Positions 1 to 9,435 of a stretch of 64,000 nucleotides of DNA are shown here, piece after piece; position 1 is the stretch's first letter; the number at the start of each line of letters is the position of its first letter. Where the stretch lies: assembly GCA_963798275.1 (NCBI GenBank), contig CAWCTB010000015.1, forward strand, positions 124,001 to 188,000. The letters run 5' to 3'. The translations under genes and the position numbers were made by a program. Origin of the DNA: CAWCTB01 sp963798275 (lineage in GTDB: Bacteria; Acidobacteriota; Terriglobia; Terriglobales; Acidobacteriaceae). The notes beneath the pieces are model-generated. The model ran no database searches. It had not been told where the DNA came from and was given only the letters and a program-made list of their open reading frames with translations.

Positions 1-344
1 GGATGTCAGCACGGCTGCAAACCCTGCGTTCCTGATGACGTTGTCGATCAGCCGCGTGATTGAACAGGAGTCGATCGAGGTCAGCGTCTTTACGTCCGGC
101 CGACGGTACTGCCTGGGAGACAAAACCGGTCGCAACCTTGCCACAGAAGTTTTATGTCGGAGAATACCCGTTGCTGGTGGATTTGTCGCAGAGTCCCGGC
201 ACCCGGTTTGTGCGGGCCCACTGGGAAGTGAACCGGTGGGGGCGGGGATCCACAACTCCCGAGTTCGCAATTGGCCTGCGTCTGCGGGAAATCCCGGCCG
301 ATTTGCTGCAGGAAGCGCGCGCCGAAGCCCAGAGTCGGCGATAA
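1..344 (+). CDS. Conserved hypothetical protein, C-terminal part, one frameshift
   Basis: Only the 3' end of this gene lies in the window. The first part reads in the frame starting at base 2. After a +1 shift near base 98 it continues as ADGTAWETKPV, then QKFYVGEYPLL and RAHWEVNRWGRGS, and stops with TAA at 342-344. The joined reading is compositionally coherent, ends in a charged helix (PADLLQEARAEAQ), and lacks any membrane segment. I do not recognise a named domain. It resembles a small beta-rich protein I associate with acidobacterial genomes, but that is memory rather than a search. It is followed 74 bases later by aroA on the same strand. Confidence 0.5.
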
Positions 345-418
345 CGGTTCTCTTCTGTCGCGATGCCGTAGACGCCTGTACGCGCCACCTTCGCCGCCTC
401 CTGATAGAGTTTCAGACT

Positions 419-1715
419 ATGAACGACCAGCCCATCGGTCATCGTGCGTCCCGCACGCAACATCCTTGGCAGCCTGCGCGTGCCGGGCGACAAGTCGATC
501 TCGCATCGCTACGGCATGCTCGCGGCACTGGCGCCGGGCCGTTCGAAGTTCGACAATTTCTGCGCCCGGGGCCGACTGTGCCAGCACACTGGCCTGCATG
601 CAGAGCCTCGGCGCCCAAGTGGAACGCGACCAGCAGGGAAGCGTGATTGTGCAGGGAGTCGGGCTTGAACTGCGAGAGCCCAGCGCGGCGCTCGATTGCG
701 GCAATTCGGGATCGACAATGCGCATGCTCTCAGGCATCGTGGCGGCGCAGGCTTTCAGCAGCGAACTGATCGGCGACGAGTCGCTCTCCCGGCGGCCGAT
801 GAAGCGCGTAATCGAGCCGCTGACCCAGATGGGCGCGCAGATCTCGTCGCGCGAGGGTTGCGCGCCGCTGCGGATCAGAGGGACGAAGTTGAAGGGTATC
901 GAGTACCGTCCGCCAGTCGCCAGCGCGCAAGTGAAGACGTGTCTCTTGTTCGCCGGCCTGCTGGCCGAAGGGCAAGACCACTGTCGAAGAGCCGACGCCC
1001 ACGCGCGATCACGGCGAACTGGCGCTGCGCGCCTTCGGAGCCGAACTCGATGCGGGCGAGAGGGTCGGTGACCATCGCCGGTGGGCAAAGCCTGCATCCG
1101 CTGGAGGCGTACGTCCCTGGCGACAGTTCTTCCGCGGCCTTCTTCTTGTGCGCGGCGGCGATTTTTCCCGAGTCGAACCTGGTGATCGATGGCGTGTTGC
1201 TGAACCCGACGCGTTCGGCTCTGCTGGACGTACTGGCCGCGATGGGGAGCCGCATCTCGATGCTGCGGGTGGAAGAGCAGCACGGCGAGTTGGTCGGGAC
1301 GATCGCCCTGAAGCCCGGCGCAGGAAGACACCTCGTCATTGCGGGCGCGCAGACCGCCCTGCTCATCGACGAATTGCCGGTACTGGCGGCCATCGCTCCC
1401 TATACTGCCGCGGGAATCGAAGTGCGCGATGCCGGAGAGCTGCGGGTGAAGGAGTCGGACCGGCTCACTGCCGTTACGCGCAATCTGCAAGCCATGGGCG
1501 CGGCGGTCGAACAAACTGCGGACGGCTGGCGCATTCCGGGCAAGCAAAGCCTGCATGGTGCTGAGATCGAGAGTTACCACGATCATCGCATCGCCATGGC
1601 GTTTGCCATCGCGGCCTTGCGTGCCAGCGGAGACACCCTGATTCACAACTCTGATTGCGTGGCGATCTCGTATCCCGCGTTCTTTCGCGACCTGGAAGGT
1701 TTGCTCGAACGCTGA
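419..1715 (+). CDS. aroA: 3-phosphoshikimate 1-carboxyvinyltransferase (EPSP synthase), four frameshifts
   Basis: This enzyme transfers the enolpyruvyl group of PEP to shikimate-3-phosphate, the sixth step of the shikimate pathway, in the cytoplasm. The N-terminal signature LRVPGDKSISHR, the central DCGNSGSTMRMLSG, RPMKRVIEPL, and the C-terminal RVKESDRLTAV and SYHDHRIAMAFA are all visible. They lie in successive frames. Single-base insertions near 437, 560, 971 and 1063 must be removed to read through. After that the gene is 431 codons including the stop, normal for the family. The start chosen is ATG 419, which becomes in frame (MNDQPIVIVRPARN) once the insertion at 437 is removed. It converges on murA with only 9 bases between the stop codons. 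Four +1 shifts returning to the original frame fit sequencing error better than a pseudogene. Confidence 0.9.
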
Positions 1716-1724
1716 CGGCTGCGC

Positions 1725-3030
1725 TCAGACGCTGGCGACGGGCACCGCAGTGCGCTTGGGAATCAGTTCGCCGATCCGGCGTATCTTTGCGCTCCACGCC
1801 TCTTAGCTTTTCCTCGATGCGTTCGTAGCCGCGATCGATGTGGTAGACGCGGTCGATGATGGTCTCACCATCGGCGACCAGGGCGGCAAGCACCAGCGAA
1901 GCCGACGCGCGCAGATCGCTGGCCTGCACTGCGGCTCCGCTGAGAGGCGTCTTGCCGCGAACCACGGCGCGGCGTCCGTCGATCTTGATGTTGGCGCCCA
2001 TGCGCACCAGTTCCAGGGCGTGCATAAATCGGTTCTCGAAAATGTTTTCGCTGATCACGCTGGTGCCGTCGGCCTGCGTGGCCAGCGCCATGTATTGCGC
2101 CTGCATGTCGGTAGGGAAGCCGGGATACTCTTCCGTGCTCAGGTCCGCCGCTTTGAGCGGGTTGTCCCCCATCACCCGCACGCTGTCGCCGTCGCGGCGC
2201 ACCTGCACGCCGCATTCCTCCAGCTTCTGCAGCAGCGCGCCGAGATGCGATGGATCGCAGCCCGTGACCAGCATGTCTCCTCCGGTCAGCGCGCCGGCGA
2301 TGAGGAATGTGCCGGCCTCAATGCGATCGGGAATAATACGATGCCGCGCGCCGCCTAGCTTATCGACACCCTGAATACGGATGGTACTGGTTCCGGCGCC
2401 CTCGATCTTCGCTCCCATCTTGACCAGTAACGCCGCCAGGTCGACCACCTCGGGTTCGAGCGCGCAATTCTCCAGCACTGTCTCGCCTTCCGCCAGCGTG
2501 GCCGCCATCAGGAGATCTTCGGTGCCAGTCACGGTGATCTTGTCGAAGACGACGCGCGCACCCTTCAGCCGCTCGGCGCGCGCCTCGATGTAGCCATGCT
2601 CCTGGGTAATTTGCGCCCCCAGCTTTTCCAGCCCTTTGATGTGAAGGTCGATGGGGCGGGCGCCGATGGCGCAGCCTCCCGGGATGGACACGCGTGCTGA
2701 ACCGGTGCGCGCCACCAGCGGGCCCAGAACCAGGGTGGAAGCGCGCATGGTCTTCACCAGGTCATAGGAGGCCTCGGCATTCACCAGGTTACGGCAGCAG
2801 ATGGTGGTGCGGTGTTGCGCGCGGCCGTATCCCAGTTCGACTTCCGCGCCCATCGCGGCAAGTAACCTGCGTTCGGTTTCGATGTCGCGCACCTGGGGAA
2901 TGTTCTCCAGGATGACCGGTTCTTCCGTAAGCAGCGCGGCGGCCATGGCCGGCAGAGCGGCATTCTTGGCCCCACTCACCCGCACCGTGCCGAGCAGCGG
3001 AGTGCCGCCGCGAATGACGAACTTGTCCAT
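1725..3030 (-). CDS. murA: UDP-N-acetylglucosamine 1-carboxyvinyltransferase, one frameshift
   Basis: MurA adds enolpyruvate from PEP to UDP-GlcNAc, the first committed step of peptidoglycan synthesis. It begins MDKFVIRGG with the active-site lysine in GAKNA (about residue 22). The fosfomycin-targeted catalytic cysteine is in IPGGCAIGARPIDLH (about residue 120). TEEYPGFPTDMQAQ and the terminal GYERIEEKLRGV are also typical. A +1 insertion near 1794 knocks the last 23 residues out of frame. Corrected, the protein ends KIRRIGELIPKRTAVPVASV with TGA at 1725-1727, about 434 residues in all. An open frame extends upstream of 3030, but the family start is MDKF. It belongs to the same enolpyruvyl-transferase fold as its convergent neighbour aroA. 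Confidence 0.95.
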
Positions 3031-3154
3031 GCGTGACCTGGCCGTGAGAACGTGCACCGCTCCGATGAGCGCTGTTGCCCTTATTGTACGAGGAGTGTAA
3101 ACCCGCCTTGAGTGGGTTCGCAGCAGGTCCCCATTCGGAGCGGAAGAATCCAGC

Positions 3155-3179
3155 AAAAAAGGCCGGCACGCGGCCGGCC
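3155..3179 (-). terminator. Rho-independent terminator of the aminotransferase gene
   Basis: On the minus strand a perfect 7-bp stem GGCCGGC/GCCGGCC with a 5-base loop is followed directly by six T. It lies 20 bases past the aminotransferase stop codon at 3199 and upstream of murA, separating the two transcripts. Confidence 0.85.
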
Positions 3180-3198
3180 CGGTCCAAGAACAAGTTTG

Positions 3199-4445
3199 CT
3201 AGACGGCGGCTACTGCCTCACCGGCATGTTCCAGTTCGTGCGCGACCGCGATCGACAGCCGCCGGATACCCTCGCGAATCATCTCCGGCGTAGCGTTGGA
3301 GAAGTTCAGTCGCATGTGCGAGCCCTTGTCGCCCTCGGCGAAGAACGGATCGCCGGGAACGAAGGCGACGTCGTGCCGCAGCGCTTCGTCGAGCAGGCGG
3401 CGCGAATTCACGCCGCTGGGCAGCGTTACCCAGAGGAACAGGCCGCCGTGCGGACGCGTCCACGTAACTTCCTCGGGGAAGTAGTCCGTCAGTGCCTTCA
3501 GCATCGCGTCCTTGCGCTCGCTGTAAACCTGGCGGATCAGCTTCACGTGCTCATCGAGGAAGCCGTCGCGCGCCACTTCGTAGGCCACCATTTGGGTGAA
3601 CGAACTGGTGTGCAGGTCGGAGCTTTGCTTGATCTGCACCAGCCGGGTGATCACGTCAGGCGGGGCCACGATCCAGCCCAGCCGCAGCCCCGGCGCCAGC
3701 AGCTTGGAGAACGTGCTCAGGTAGATCACGTTGCCCAGCGTGTAGCCGTTGTCGCGCTGCAGGTTGGTGCGGTCCAGCACCACCAATGGCGTCTTGTGCT
3801 CGCCCTCGTAGCGAAGCTGCCCGTAGGGATCGTCTTCGATGATCGGGATGCCGTACTTGTCGGACAACAACACCAGTTCCTTACGGCGCTCTTCCGACAA
3901 CGTGACTCCACCGGGATTCTGGAAGTTCGGCAGGATGTACATGAACTTCGGACCCGAACGCAGGGCCGCTTCTAAGTAGTCGGTGTTCAGCCCGTGGTCG
4001 TCGATCGGCACGGTGACGTATTCGGCGCCCATCAGATCGAACGCCTGCAGCGCGCCCAGGTAGGTGGGCGATTCGACCAGGAGGCGGTCGCCGCGATTGA
4101 TCAGCAGCTTGGCGATCAGGTCGAGCGCCTGTTGCGATCCCGAGGTGACCATAACGTTGTCGACGGTGGCCACGACGCCATAGCGCGCCATTTGACCCAC
4201 GATGAACTCGCGCAGCGGACGATAGCCTTCGGTGGGTCCGTACTGCAGCGCCACCGTCGGGTTGTCGGTGAGCACGCGATCGCAGGCTATCTTGAAGCGT
4301 TCGACCGGAAAGACTTCGGGCGCCGGCAGGCCGCCGGCAAAGGAAATCACTTCAGGACGTTGTGTGAGTTTGAGTAGTTCGCGGATGATCGAGCTTTTTG
4401 CGCATTTGGTGCGTTGGGCGTAGCGATGCGCCCAAGGTGCTGCCA
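3199..4445 (-). CDS. PLP-dependent aminotransferase, class I/II (2-aminoadipate/LysN-like)
   Basis: This is a fold-type I aminotransferase of about 415 residues that moves amino groups between amino acids and 2-oxo acids in the cytoplasm. Visible signatures are ISFAGGLPAPEVFP near the N-terminus, QYGPTEGYRPLRE, VTSGSQQALDLIAK, the NFQNPGG loop, EDDPYGQLRYEG with the PLP-N1 aspartate, and STFSKLLAPGLRLGW with the Schiff-base lysine at about residue 248. This pattern matches the 2-aminoadipate/LysN and MocR-catalytic-domain group, but there is no N-terminal GntR DNA-binding domain. The open frame reaches 4515. I chose ATG at 4445 because a GGGGGTG ribosome-binding site precedes it and conserved sequence begins there. 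The substrate cannot be told from sequence alone. A strong terminator follows. Confidence 0.88.
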
Positions 4446-4566
4446 TAGAAACACCCCCTGATAACCCGACACTATCGTATGCCGGGCTTGCCAGAAGGTC
4501 TGTGACGGCTGACACCGCTCCTGTGGTTGCACTTCACATGAGGGTACTGGTGCGGAAACTGCGAGT

Positions 4567-5964
4567 TTAGGCTTCAACCGCCGCGCCCACTTGCGTAGCA
4601 ACGGGAAGTTTGGCCTCGTTCCAAGCGTCGAACCCGCCAACCACGTTGATGATGTTCTTGTACCCGGCACGCTGCAGCAGGCTACTGGCGATCATGCTGC
4701 GATACCCGCTCTTGCAGTGCACGGCAACGGCGGCCTGGGACTCGAGCTCCGGCAACGCGCGACGGAAGTTGTCGAGTGCGTGCCACTGTGCCCCGGCGAT
4801 GTGCCCGGCTTGCCACTCGGGCCCCCGGCGAACATCGAGTACGGTGAGGTGATTGTTCGGCAGCGCGGCATTGAGTTCCTCGACCGTCATCTGCCGCACG
4901 GTAGCGAGATCGAATCCGGCCCGCTTCCAGCCTTCGATACCGCCGTCGAGATAACCAGCGACATCCTCGATCCCGACCCGAGCCAGGCGCGTGCGCGCTT
5001 CCTCGCGCTGCTCGGTGGTGGCGCTGATCAGCACTGGATTGGCATCGAGGCCAAGCACCGCTCCCGCCCATGAGGCAAACTGGCCAGACAAGGGAATGTT
5101 AACCGAACCGGGTACATGGCCTGCCGCGAACTCGTCCGCAGGGCGGATATCGAGTGCGGTGACGCCGTGATGAATCTGTTCTTTCAGTTCGGCGGCGAGA
5201 TCGGCGCCAGTTCTGGTAGTTCGGTCTAGCGGCGCTGCCCCTTCGCGATTGATGGCGGCATCCTGCGCGAAGTACTCCGGTCGTGCCGGCAGATTCGCCG
5301 TCATCTTTTCGATGAACTCCTCGCGCGACTTAATCTGCAGCGCATAGTTGGTCAACCGTTCGGTGCCGATGGTCGAGGAGCGTTCCGCCCGCATGTTGCG
5401 TCCGCATAGCGATCCGGCACCGTGTGCGGGATAAACCAAGGTCTTGTCGGGCAGCGTGAGCAGCTTGTGATGCAGCGAGTCGTACAGCATGTCGGCCAAC
5501 TGCTGCGGCGAATGTGTGGGCGAGAGGTCGGGCCGGCCCACGTCACCGATAAACAGCGTGTCGCCCGTGAGTACCGCCCACGGCTCATCGCCTCTTTCGC
5601 CGTCGGTCAGCACCAGGCAGATGCTCTCCGGCGTATGGCCCGGGGTCTCCATGGCGGTGAGGCACAGGTTGCCGACTTGCAATTCGAAGCCATCGTGCAC
5701 GTCGACGTGGGCGAACTTTGCGCCCGCAGCCGCGCCGATGTAGATCGTCGCGCCGGTTCGCGCCGCCAGTTCCTTGTGACCGGAGACAAAGTCGGCGTGC
5801 AGGTGCGTTTCAAAGATGTGGCGGATCGTCAGGCCCTGTTTCTGCGCGACTTCCAGGTAGATGTCCACATCGCGCTGCGGATCGACGACGACGGCCTCGC
5901 CTTTCGACGCAAACAAATACGAAGCATGGGCCAGACAGCCCAGGTAGAACTGCTCAAAGTACAT
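4567..5964 (-). CDS. MBL-fold hydrolase fused to two rhodanese domains (persulfide dioxygenase-like)
   Basis: The protein has about 465 residues. Residues 1-230 are a metallo-beta-lactamase fold with the metal motif THLHADFVSGH, then METPGHTPES, TGDTLFIGDVGRPDL and YPAHGAGSLCG. This is the ETHE1/persulfide dioxygenase type, which oxidises glutathione or protein persulfides to sulfite. Two rhodanese domains follow. The first (ALDIRPADEFAAGHVPG) has LISATTEQ where the active cysteine should be, so it is probably structural. The second (VLDVRRGPEWQAGHIAG) keeps the loop VHCKSGYRS with the cysteine. ATG 5964 is preceded by GGAG. It probably works in sulfide or persulfide detoxification, with the second rhodanese handling the sulfane sulfur. 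The role is inferred from the family. Confidence 0.88.
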   Translation of the reverse strand: MYFEQFYLGCLAHASYLFASKGEAVVVDPQRDVDIYLEVAQKQGLTIRHIFETHLHADFVSGHKELAARTGATIYIGAAAGAKFAHVDVHDGFELQVGNLCLTAMETPGHTPESICLVLTDGERGDEPWAVLTGDTLFIGDVGRPDLSPTHSPQQLADMLYDSLHHKLLTLPDKTLVYPAHGAGSLCGRNMRAERSSTIGTERLTNYALQIKSREEFIEKMTANLPARPEYFAQDAAINREGAAPLDRTTRTGADLAAELKEQIHHGVTALDIRPADEFAAGHVPGSVNIPLSGQFASWAGAVLGLDANPVLISATTEQREEARTRLARVGIEDVAGYLDGGIEGWKRAGFDLATVRQMTVEELNAALPNNHLTVLDVRRGPEWQAGHIAGAQWHALDNFRRALPELESQAAVAVHCKSGYRSMIASSLLQRAGYKNIINVVGGFDAWNEAKLPVATQVGAAVEA

Positions 5965-6025
5965 GGTTTCTCCGGCGATTGTGGATGATAACGCTAAGTC
6001 GCAAGCAGGCAAACGGAATTTCCAC

Positions 6026-7549
6026 CTACCGGTCGTATGTCCTTACCATGTCCCGCAGCCGGTGCGCGTAGGCCGGCAGCAGTGTCGCGCTGCGAAATCG
6101 CCAGTGCCAGTTACCGGACGACGTTCCCGGCAAGTTCATGCGGCCTTCGCTGCCCACGCCTAGCACATCTTGCAGCGGATAGAGCACGGTGTCGGCGACC
6201 GACGCCATCAGGGTGTGGATCATCACCCAGTGGATGTCGTGTCCATCGCTGTTGAGGTAGCGGCGGGCGAACTCCATCTCCTTCTCAACATCCTCGGGAG
6301 TGCGCGTGCTGTCCGACGCGCCCGCGCTGTTCCACCAGCCCACCACGGTGTCGTTGTCGTGCGTGCCGGTGTACGCCACGCGATGATGCGGATAGTTGTG
6401 CGGCTTGAAGTCCGGCGCCTGCGGATCCGTGCCGAAGGCGAACTGCAGAATCGCCATGCCGGGAAAACCGAAGCGTTCGCGCAGGCCTTCGACCTCGGGC
6501 GTGATCACCCCCAGGTTCTCCGCCACGATGGGCAGCGGACCGAGCGCGCTCTGCACGGCATCGAACAGCGCCGCTCCCGGACCTTTCACCCATTTGCCAT
6601 TCACCGCGGTCGTGGCGTCCCCCGGAATTTCGTAATACGCTTCGAAGCCGCGGAAGTGGTCGAGGCGAATCATGTCGAAGGTCTCGAAGGCGCGGCGGAA
6701 GCGCTCGATCCACCACGCGTAGCCGGTCTTGGCGTGTGCCTCCCAGCGGTAAATGGGATTGCCCCAGCACTGTCCAGTGGCGCTGAAGTAGTCGGGCGGC
6801 ACCCCGGCAATCACCCGCGGCGTTCCATCCTGGTTTAGCTCAAACATCTCCGGACGCGCCCAGACATCGGAACTGTCCTGCGCAACGTAGATGGGCACGT
6901 CGCCCATGATGCGAATGTGGTTCTGGTTGCAGTAGGTCTTCAGCTCCGACCACTGCCGCTCGAATTCGAACTGGATAAACTTGTTGCACTCGATCTCTTC
7001 CCGCAGATCGGCGCGCGCCTGGTCGAGTGCGGCGGGTTCGCGCAGCGCGTACTTCCTCTCCCACAGCGTCCACATCACGTAGTCGTGGACTTCCTTCAAC
7101 GCCATGAACACCGCAAAGTCGTCGAGCCATGCGGCATGACTGCGGCAGTACTCGTCGAAGGCGGCGCGATCGCTGTCCGACGCCGAACCCACGAAGCCGC
7201 GATAAGCATGGCGCAACAGCCCCAGCTTCCAGGGGATAAGCGCGCCGAACTCCACATGATCGCCGAAAAACTTCGGACGGTTGGCCAACTCGCTGGAGTC
7301 GAGATATCCACGCTGTACCAGCGCATCCAGGCTCAGCAGCAGCGGGTTTCCGGCAAAAGCCGAGAAGCACTGGTATGGAGAATCTCCATACCCCGTAGGA
7401 CCGAGAGGTAACACTTGCCAGATGCGTTGCTCGCCCTCGCGCAGGAAGTCGGCGAAGCGGTGTGCTTCAGCTCCCAACTCGCCGATGCCGTAAGGCCCGG
7501 GAAGGGAAGTGGGATGCAGGAGAATGCCGCTGGATCGTGGGAAGCTCAT
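6026..7549 (-). CDS. malQ: 4-alpha-glucanotransferase
   Basis: This is a family GH77 amylomaltase of 507 residues, the usual bacterial length, and it is intact. It begins MSFPRSSGILLHPTSLPG. It carries GEQRIWQVLPLGPTGYGDSPYQ, the nucleophile region MIRLDHFRGFEAYYEIP, the acid/base region IVAENLGVITPEV, and FAYTGTHDNDT-type sequence (here YTGTHDNDTVVGWW). It disproportionates maltodextrins by transferring 1,4-glucan segments in the cytoplasm, feeding glycogen or maltose metabolism. No other maltose gene is adjacent, but a SLC45-like sugar transporter lies 2.7 kb away. It is divergent from the FecR-domain gene, with 239 bases between them for both promoters. Confidence 0.95.
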   Translation of the reverse strand: MSFPRSSGILLHPTSLPGPYGIGELGAEAHRFADFLREGEQRIWQVLPLGPTGYGDSPYQCFSAFAGNPLLLSLDALVQRGYLDSSELANRPKFFGDHVEFGALIPWKLGLLRHAYRGFVGSASDSDRAAFDEYCRSHAAWLDDFAVFMALKEVHDYVMWTLWERKYALREPAALDQARADLREEIECNKFIQFEFERQWSELKTYCNQNHIRIMGDVPIYVAQDSSDVWARPEMFELNQDGTPRVIAGVPPDYFSATGQCWGNPIYRWEAHAKTGYAWWIERFRRAFETFDMIRLDHFRGFEAYYEIPGDATTAVNGKWVKGPGAALFDAVQSALGPLPIVAENLGVITPEVEGLRERFGFPGMAILQFAFGTDPQAPDFKPHNYPHHRVAYTGTHDNDTVVGWWNSAGASDSTRTPEDVEKEMEFARRYLNSDGHDIHWVMIHTLMASVADTVLYPLQDVLGVGSEGRMNLPGTSSGNWHWRFRSATLLPAYAHRLRDMVRTYDR

Positions 7550-7788
7550 AGGGTGCAGTTCGTCGCGCGACTGACATGCTACCTGCTCGCGGCGAGAAGG
7601 TGAAGCGCAACTCGGAATTCACCCCGCAGTCCGTCGCGATACTCGCTCCTCTCCCCATCCGTTAAGAATCGTAAACGTGTCGGAAACCCGGCAAATAGCG
7701 ACGCTTATGCGCTCCCCGCAAAACGGTTTCTGCAGCTTCCGCCCAGGGTTTGCGGCATCTAATAATTAGAGGTTGAGAAACACTGACC

Positions 7789-8754
7789 ATGAAGCTGTCA
7801 AGGTGGAAGGCCATTGGTGGACTCGTCCTGGCAGCGATTCTGACAGCGCCTGCCTGGGGCGCAAACTCAGCGCTACCCGGAACGCTCAATTATGTTGAAG
7901 GACAGGCCACGCTCGGCGGGCAAAAGCTCGATGCGAAATCCGTGGGTTCGGTCACTCTGGAGCCCGGCCAGACGCTGGCAACGCGAGAGGGCAAGGCCGA
8001 AATCCTGCTCACCCCGGGAGTCTTTCTGCGTGTAGGCGCGAACAGCGTCACCCAGATGGTCTCGCCCAGCCTGACCAACACGGAAGCCCGGCTCGACAAA
8101 GGCCAGGCGATGGTCGAGGTGGCCGAGATTTACAAGCAGAACTTGCTGCGCATCCGCTCCGACGGTGCGACGACCCAGTTGCTGAAGGACGGCGTGTACG
8201 GCTTTGACGCCGACAACGGCCAGGTGCGCGTCTTCAAGGGCGAAGCCCTGGTGCAGGACGGCGACCGCAGCGTCAAGGTCAAGGGCGGTCACGAAGTCGA
8301 TCTGAACGACCAAGCCAAACTGCAATCGCGCAAGTTCGACCAAGACTCGTACGAGCAGAGCGATCTGTACCGCTTCAGCAGCTTGCGCTCGCAATACCTG
8401 GCCGAGGCCAATGTCGAGACGGCCCGGATTTACTATGCGGGCGGTCCCGGCTGGTACGGTCCGGGCTGGTATTGGGATCCCTATTTCACCGGGTACACCT
8501 GGATTCCGGGAAGCGGCATCCTGTATAGCCCGTTCGGCTGGGGATTTTATTCCCCGGGCTGGGCTTATGCTGCTCCTTTTTACTACCGCGGGTACTATCC
8601 GCACTACGGCTACGGCCGCGGTGGCGTGATCGCTCGGCCTGGGCTAGGCGCGTATGGCGCCGGTCCTCGCCCGGCGCCGTCATTTCATGCACCTGTGGCG
8701 AGGATGGGCATCATGGGAGGCGGCTTCCATGGGACCGGTGGCTTTCGTCGTTAG
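7789..8754 (+). CDS. Secreted FecR-domain protein with Gly/Tyr/Trp-rich tail
   Basis: The protein has 321 residues with an N-terminal signal peptide (positively charged start, LVLAAILTAPAWGA). Residues about 30-190 form a FecR-like beta region: VEGQATLGGQ, LEPGQTLATREGKAEILLTPGVFLRVG, ARLDKGQAMVEV, DNGQVRVFKGEALV. The last 100 residues change character completely. They are rich in Gly, Tyr, Trp and Pro (GGPGWYGPGWYWDPYF, YYRGYYPHYGYGRGG) and end in GGGFHGTGGFRR, which suggests an extended, surface-exposed or wall-contacting segment. FecR domains classically bind sigma regulators or ligands in the periplasm. Here no FecI-type sigma factor or TonB receptor is adjacent, so an envelope structural role is more likely. 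It stands alone and is closed by a good terminator. Confidence 0.8.
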   Translation: MKLSRWKAIGGLVLAAILTAPAWGANSALPGTLNYVEGQATLGGQKLDAKSVGSVTLEPGQTLATREGKAEILLTPGVFLRVGANSVTQMVSPSLTNTEARLDKGQAMVEVAEIYKQNLLRIRSDGATTQLLKDGVYGFDADNGQVRVFKGEALVQDGDRSVKVKGGHEVDLNDQAKLQSRKFDQDSYEQSDLYRFSSLRSQYLAEANVETARIYYAGGPGWYGPGWYWDPYFTGYTWIPGSGILYSPFGWGFYSPGWAYAAPFYYRGYYPHYGYGRGGVIARPGLGAYGAGPRPAPSFHAPVARMGIMGGGFHGTGGFRR

Positions 8755-8780
8755 TGCAAAGTTAGATTAGAGGCCACCAG

Positions 8781-8812
8781 GAGCGGGGTTAAAGTGGCCC
8801 CGCTCTTATTTT
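8781..8812 (+). terminator. Rho-independent terminator after the FecR-domain gene
   Basis: An 8-bp perfect stem GAGCGGGG/CCCCGCTC with a 9-base loop is followed by TTATTTT, 26 bases after the FecR-domain stop codon. Confidence 0.85.
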
Positions 8813-8860
8813 GTGCATTCCCCTCACGACGGCGCTATAAAGGTCGCGGAGCATACATCC

Positions 8861-9409
8861 ATGGCGCCAAAAACAAAGCCGAAGAAGAGCTCCCCGACTC
8901 GCCGTTCTGCAGAATTGGCAAGCTCAGCCAAGCAGCCGCGGGCGAGCCGTCCCGTCGTGCCCGCCGGGTACCGCTTTCCCAAATCGCCCAAAGGGCTGCT
9001 CGATTGGAGTTGGGCCCGTGAGCGCCTGACCAATTCGCACAACTACGTCATCGTTACCGTGCGCCCCGATGGGCGTCCTCACGCCATGGGCATGCACGGC
9101 CTGTGGTTCGATGACGCCTACTACTTCGGCACCGATCCCGAGACACGCAAAGCCAAGAACCTGGCTGCGAACCCGCACTGCATCCTGGTCAACGAACGAC
9201 TCCACGAACTAGTGATCGTTGAAGGTGTGGCGGAAAAGGTCGAGTACAGCGCTCTTCCCGAAGGGCTCTCCGAGGCAAGCAAGTCAAAGTACGGATGGCC
9301 GCTCGATCCCCGCATGGGCGGACACGTGTACAAACTTATGCCGCGCGTCGTCTTTGCGTTCCCAGAAAAGCAGATTGCGACCGCAGTGACGCGCTGGCTG
9401 TTCGATTAG
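8861..9409 (+). CDS. Pyridoxamine 5'-phosphate oxidase family (FMN split-barrel) protein
   Basis: The protein has about 182 residues. After a basic, Lys/Ser-rich leader (KTKPKKSS) comes an FMN-binding split barrel with RERLTNSHNYVIVTVRPDGRP, GMHGLWFDDAYYFGTD, RKAKNLAANPHCILVNE and LVIVEGVAEKV. Family members bind FMN or F420 and reduce or oxidise small molecules, and a specific substrate cannot be assigned. ATG 8861 has a GGAG site 7-10 bases upstream. A longer frame starts at 8813 but would overlap the TATAAA-like promoter sequence near 8836. It is probably monocistronic, since the next gene is on the other strand. Confidence 0.78.
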   Translation: MAPKTKPKKSSPTRRSAELASSAKQPRASRPVVPAGYRFPKSPKGLLDWSWARERLTNSHNYVIVTVRPDGRPHAMGMHGLWFDDAYYFGTDPETRKAKNLAANPHCILVNERLHELVIVEGVAEKVEYSALPEGLSEASKSKYGWPLDPRMGGHVYKLMPRVVFAFPEKQIATAVTRWLFD

Positions 9410-9435
9410 CCGCGCGTCCCGCAGCAGCTCTTTTC

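Noticed and set aside
417..1646. Long open frame opposite aroA on the minus strand
   Set aside because: It is the shadow of aroA in GC-rich sequence; the protein has no domain character and aroA motifs explain the strand.
419..1715. Programmed frameshifting or a true pseudogene in aroA
   Set aside because: Four shifts without slippery heptamers or conserved stem-loops, all motifs intact, and the same +1 bias in many unrelated genes point to sequence error.
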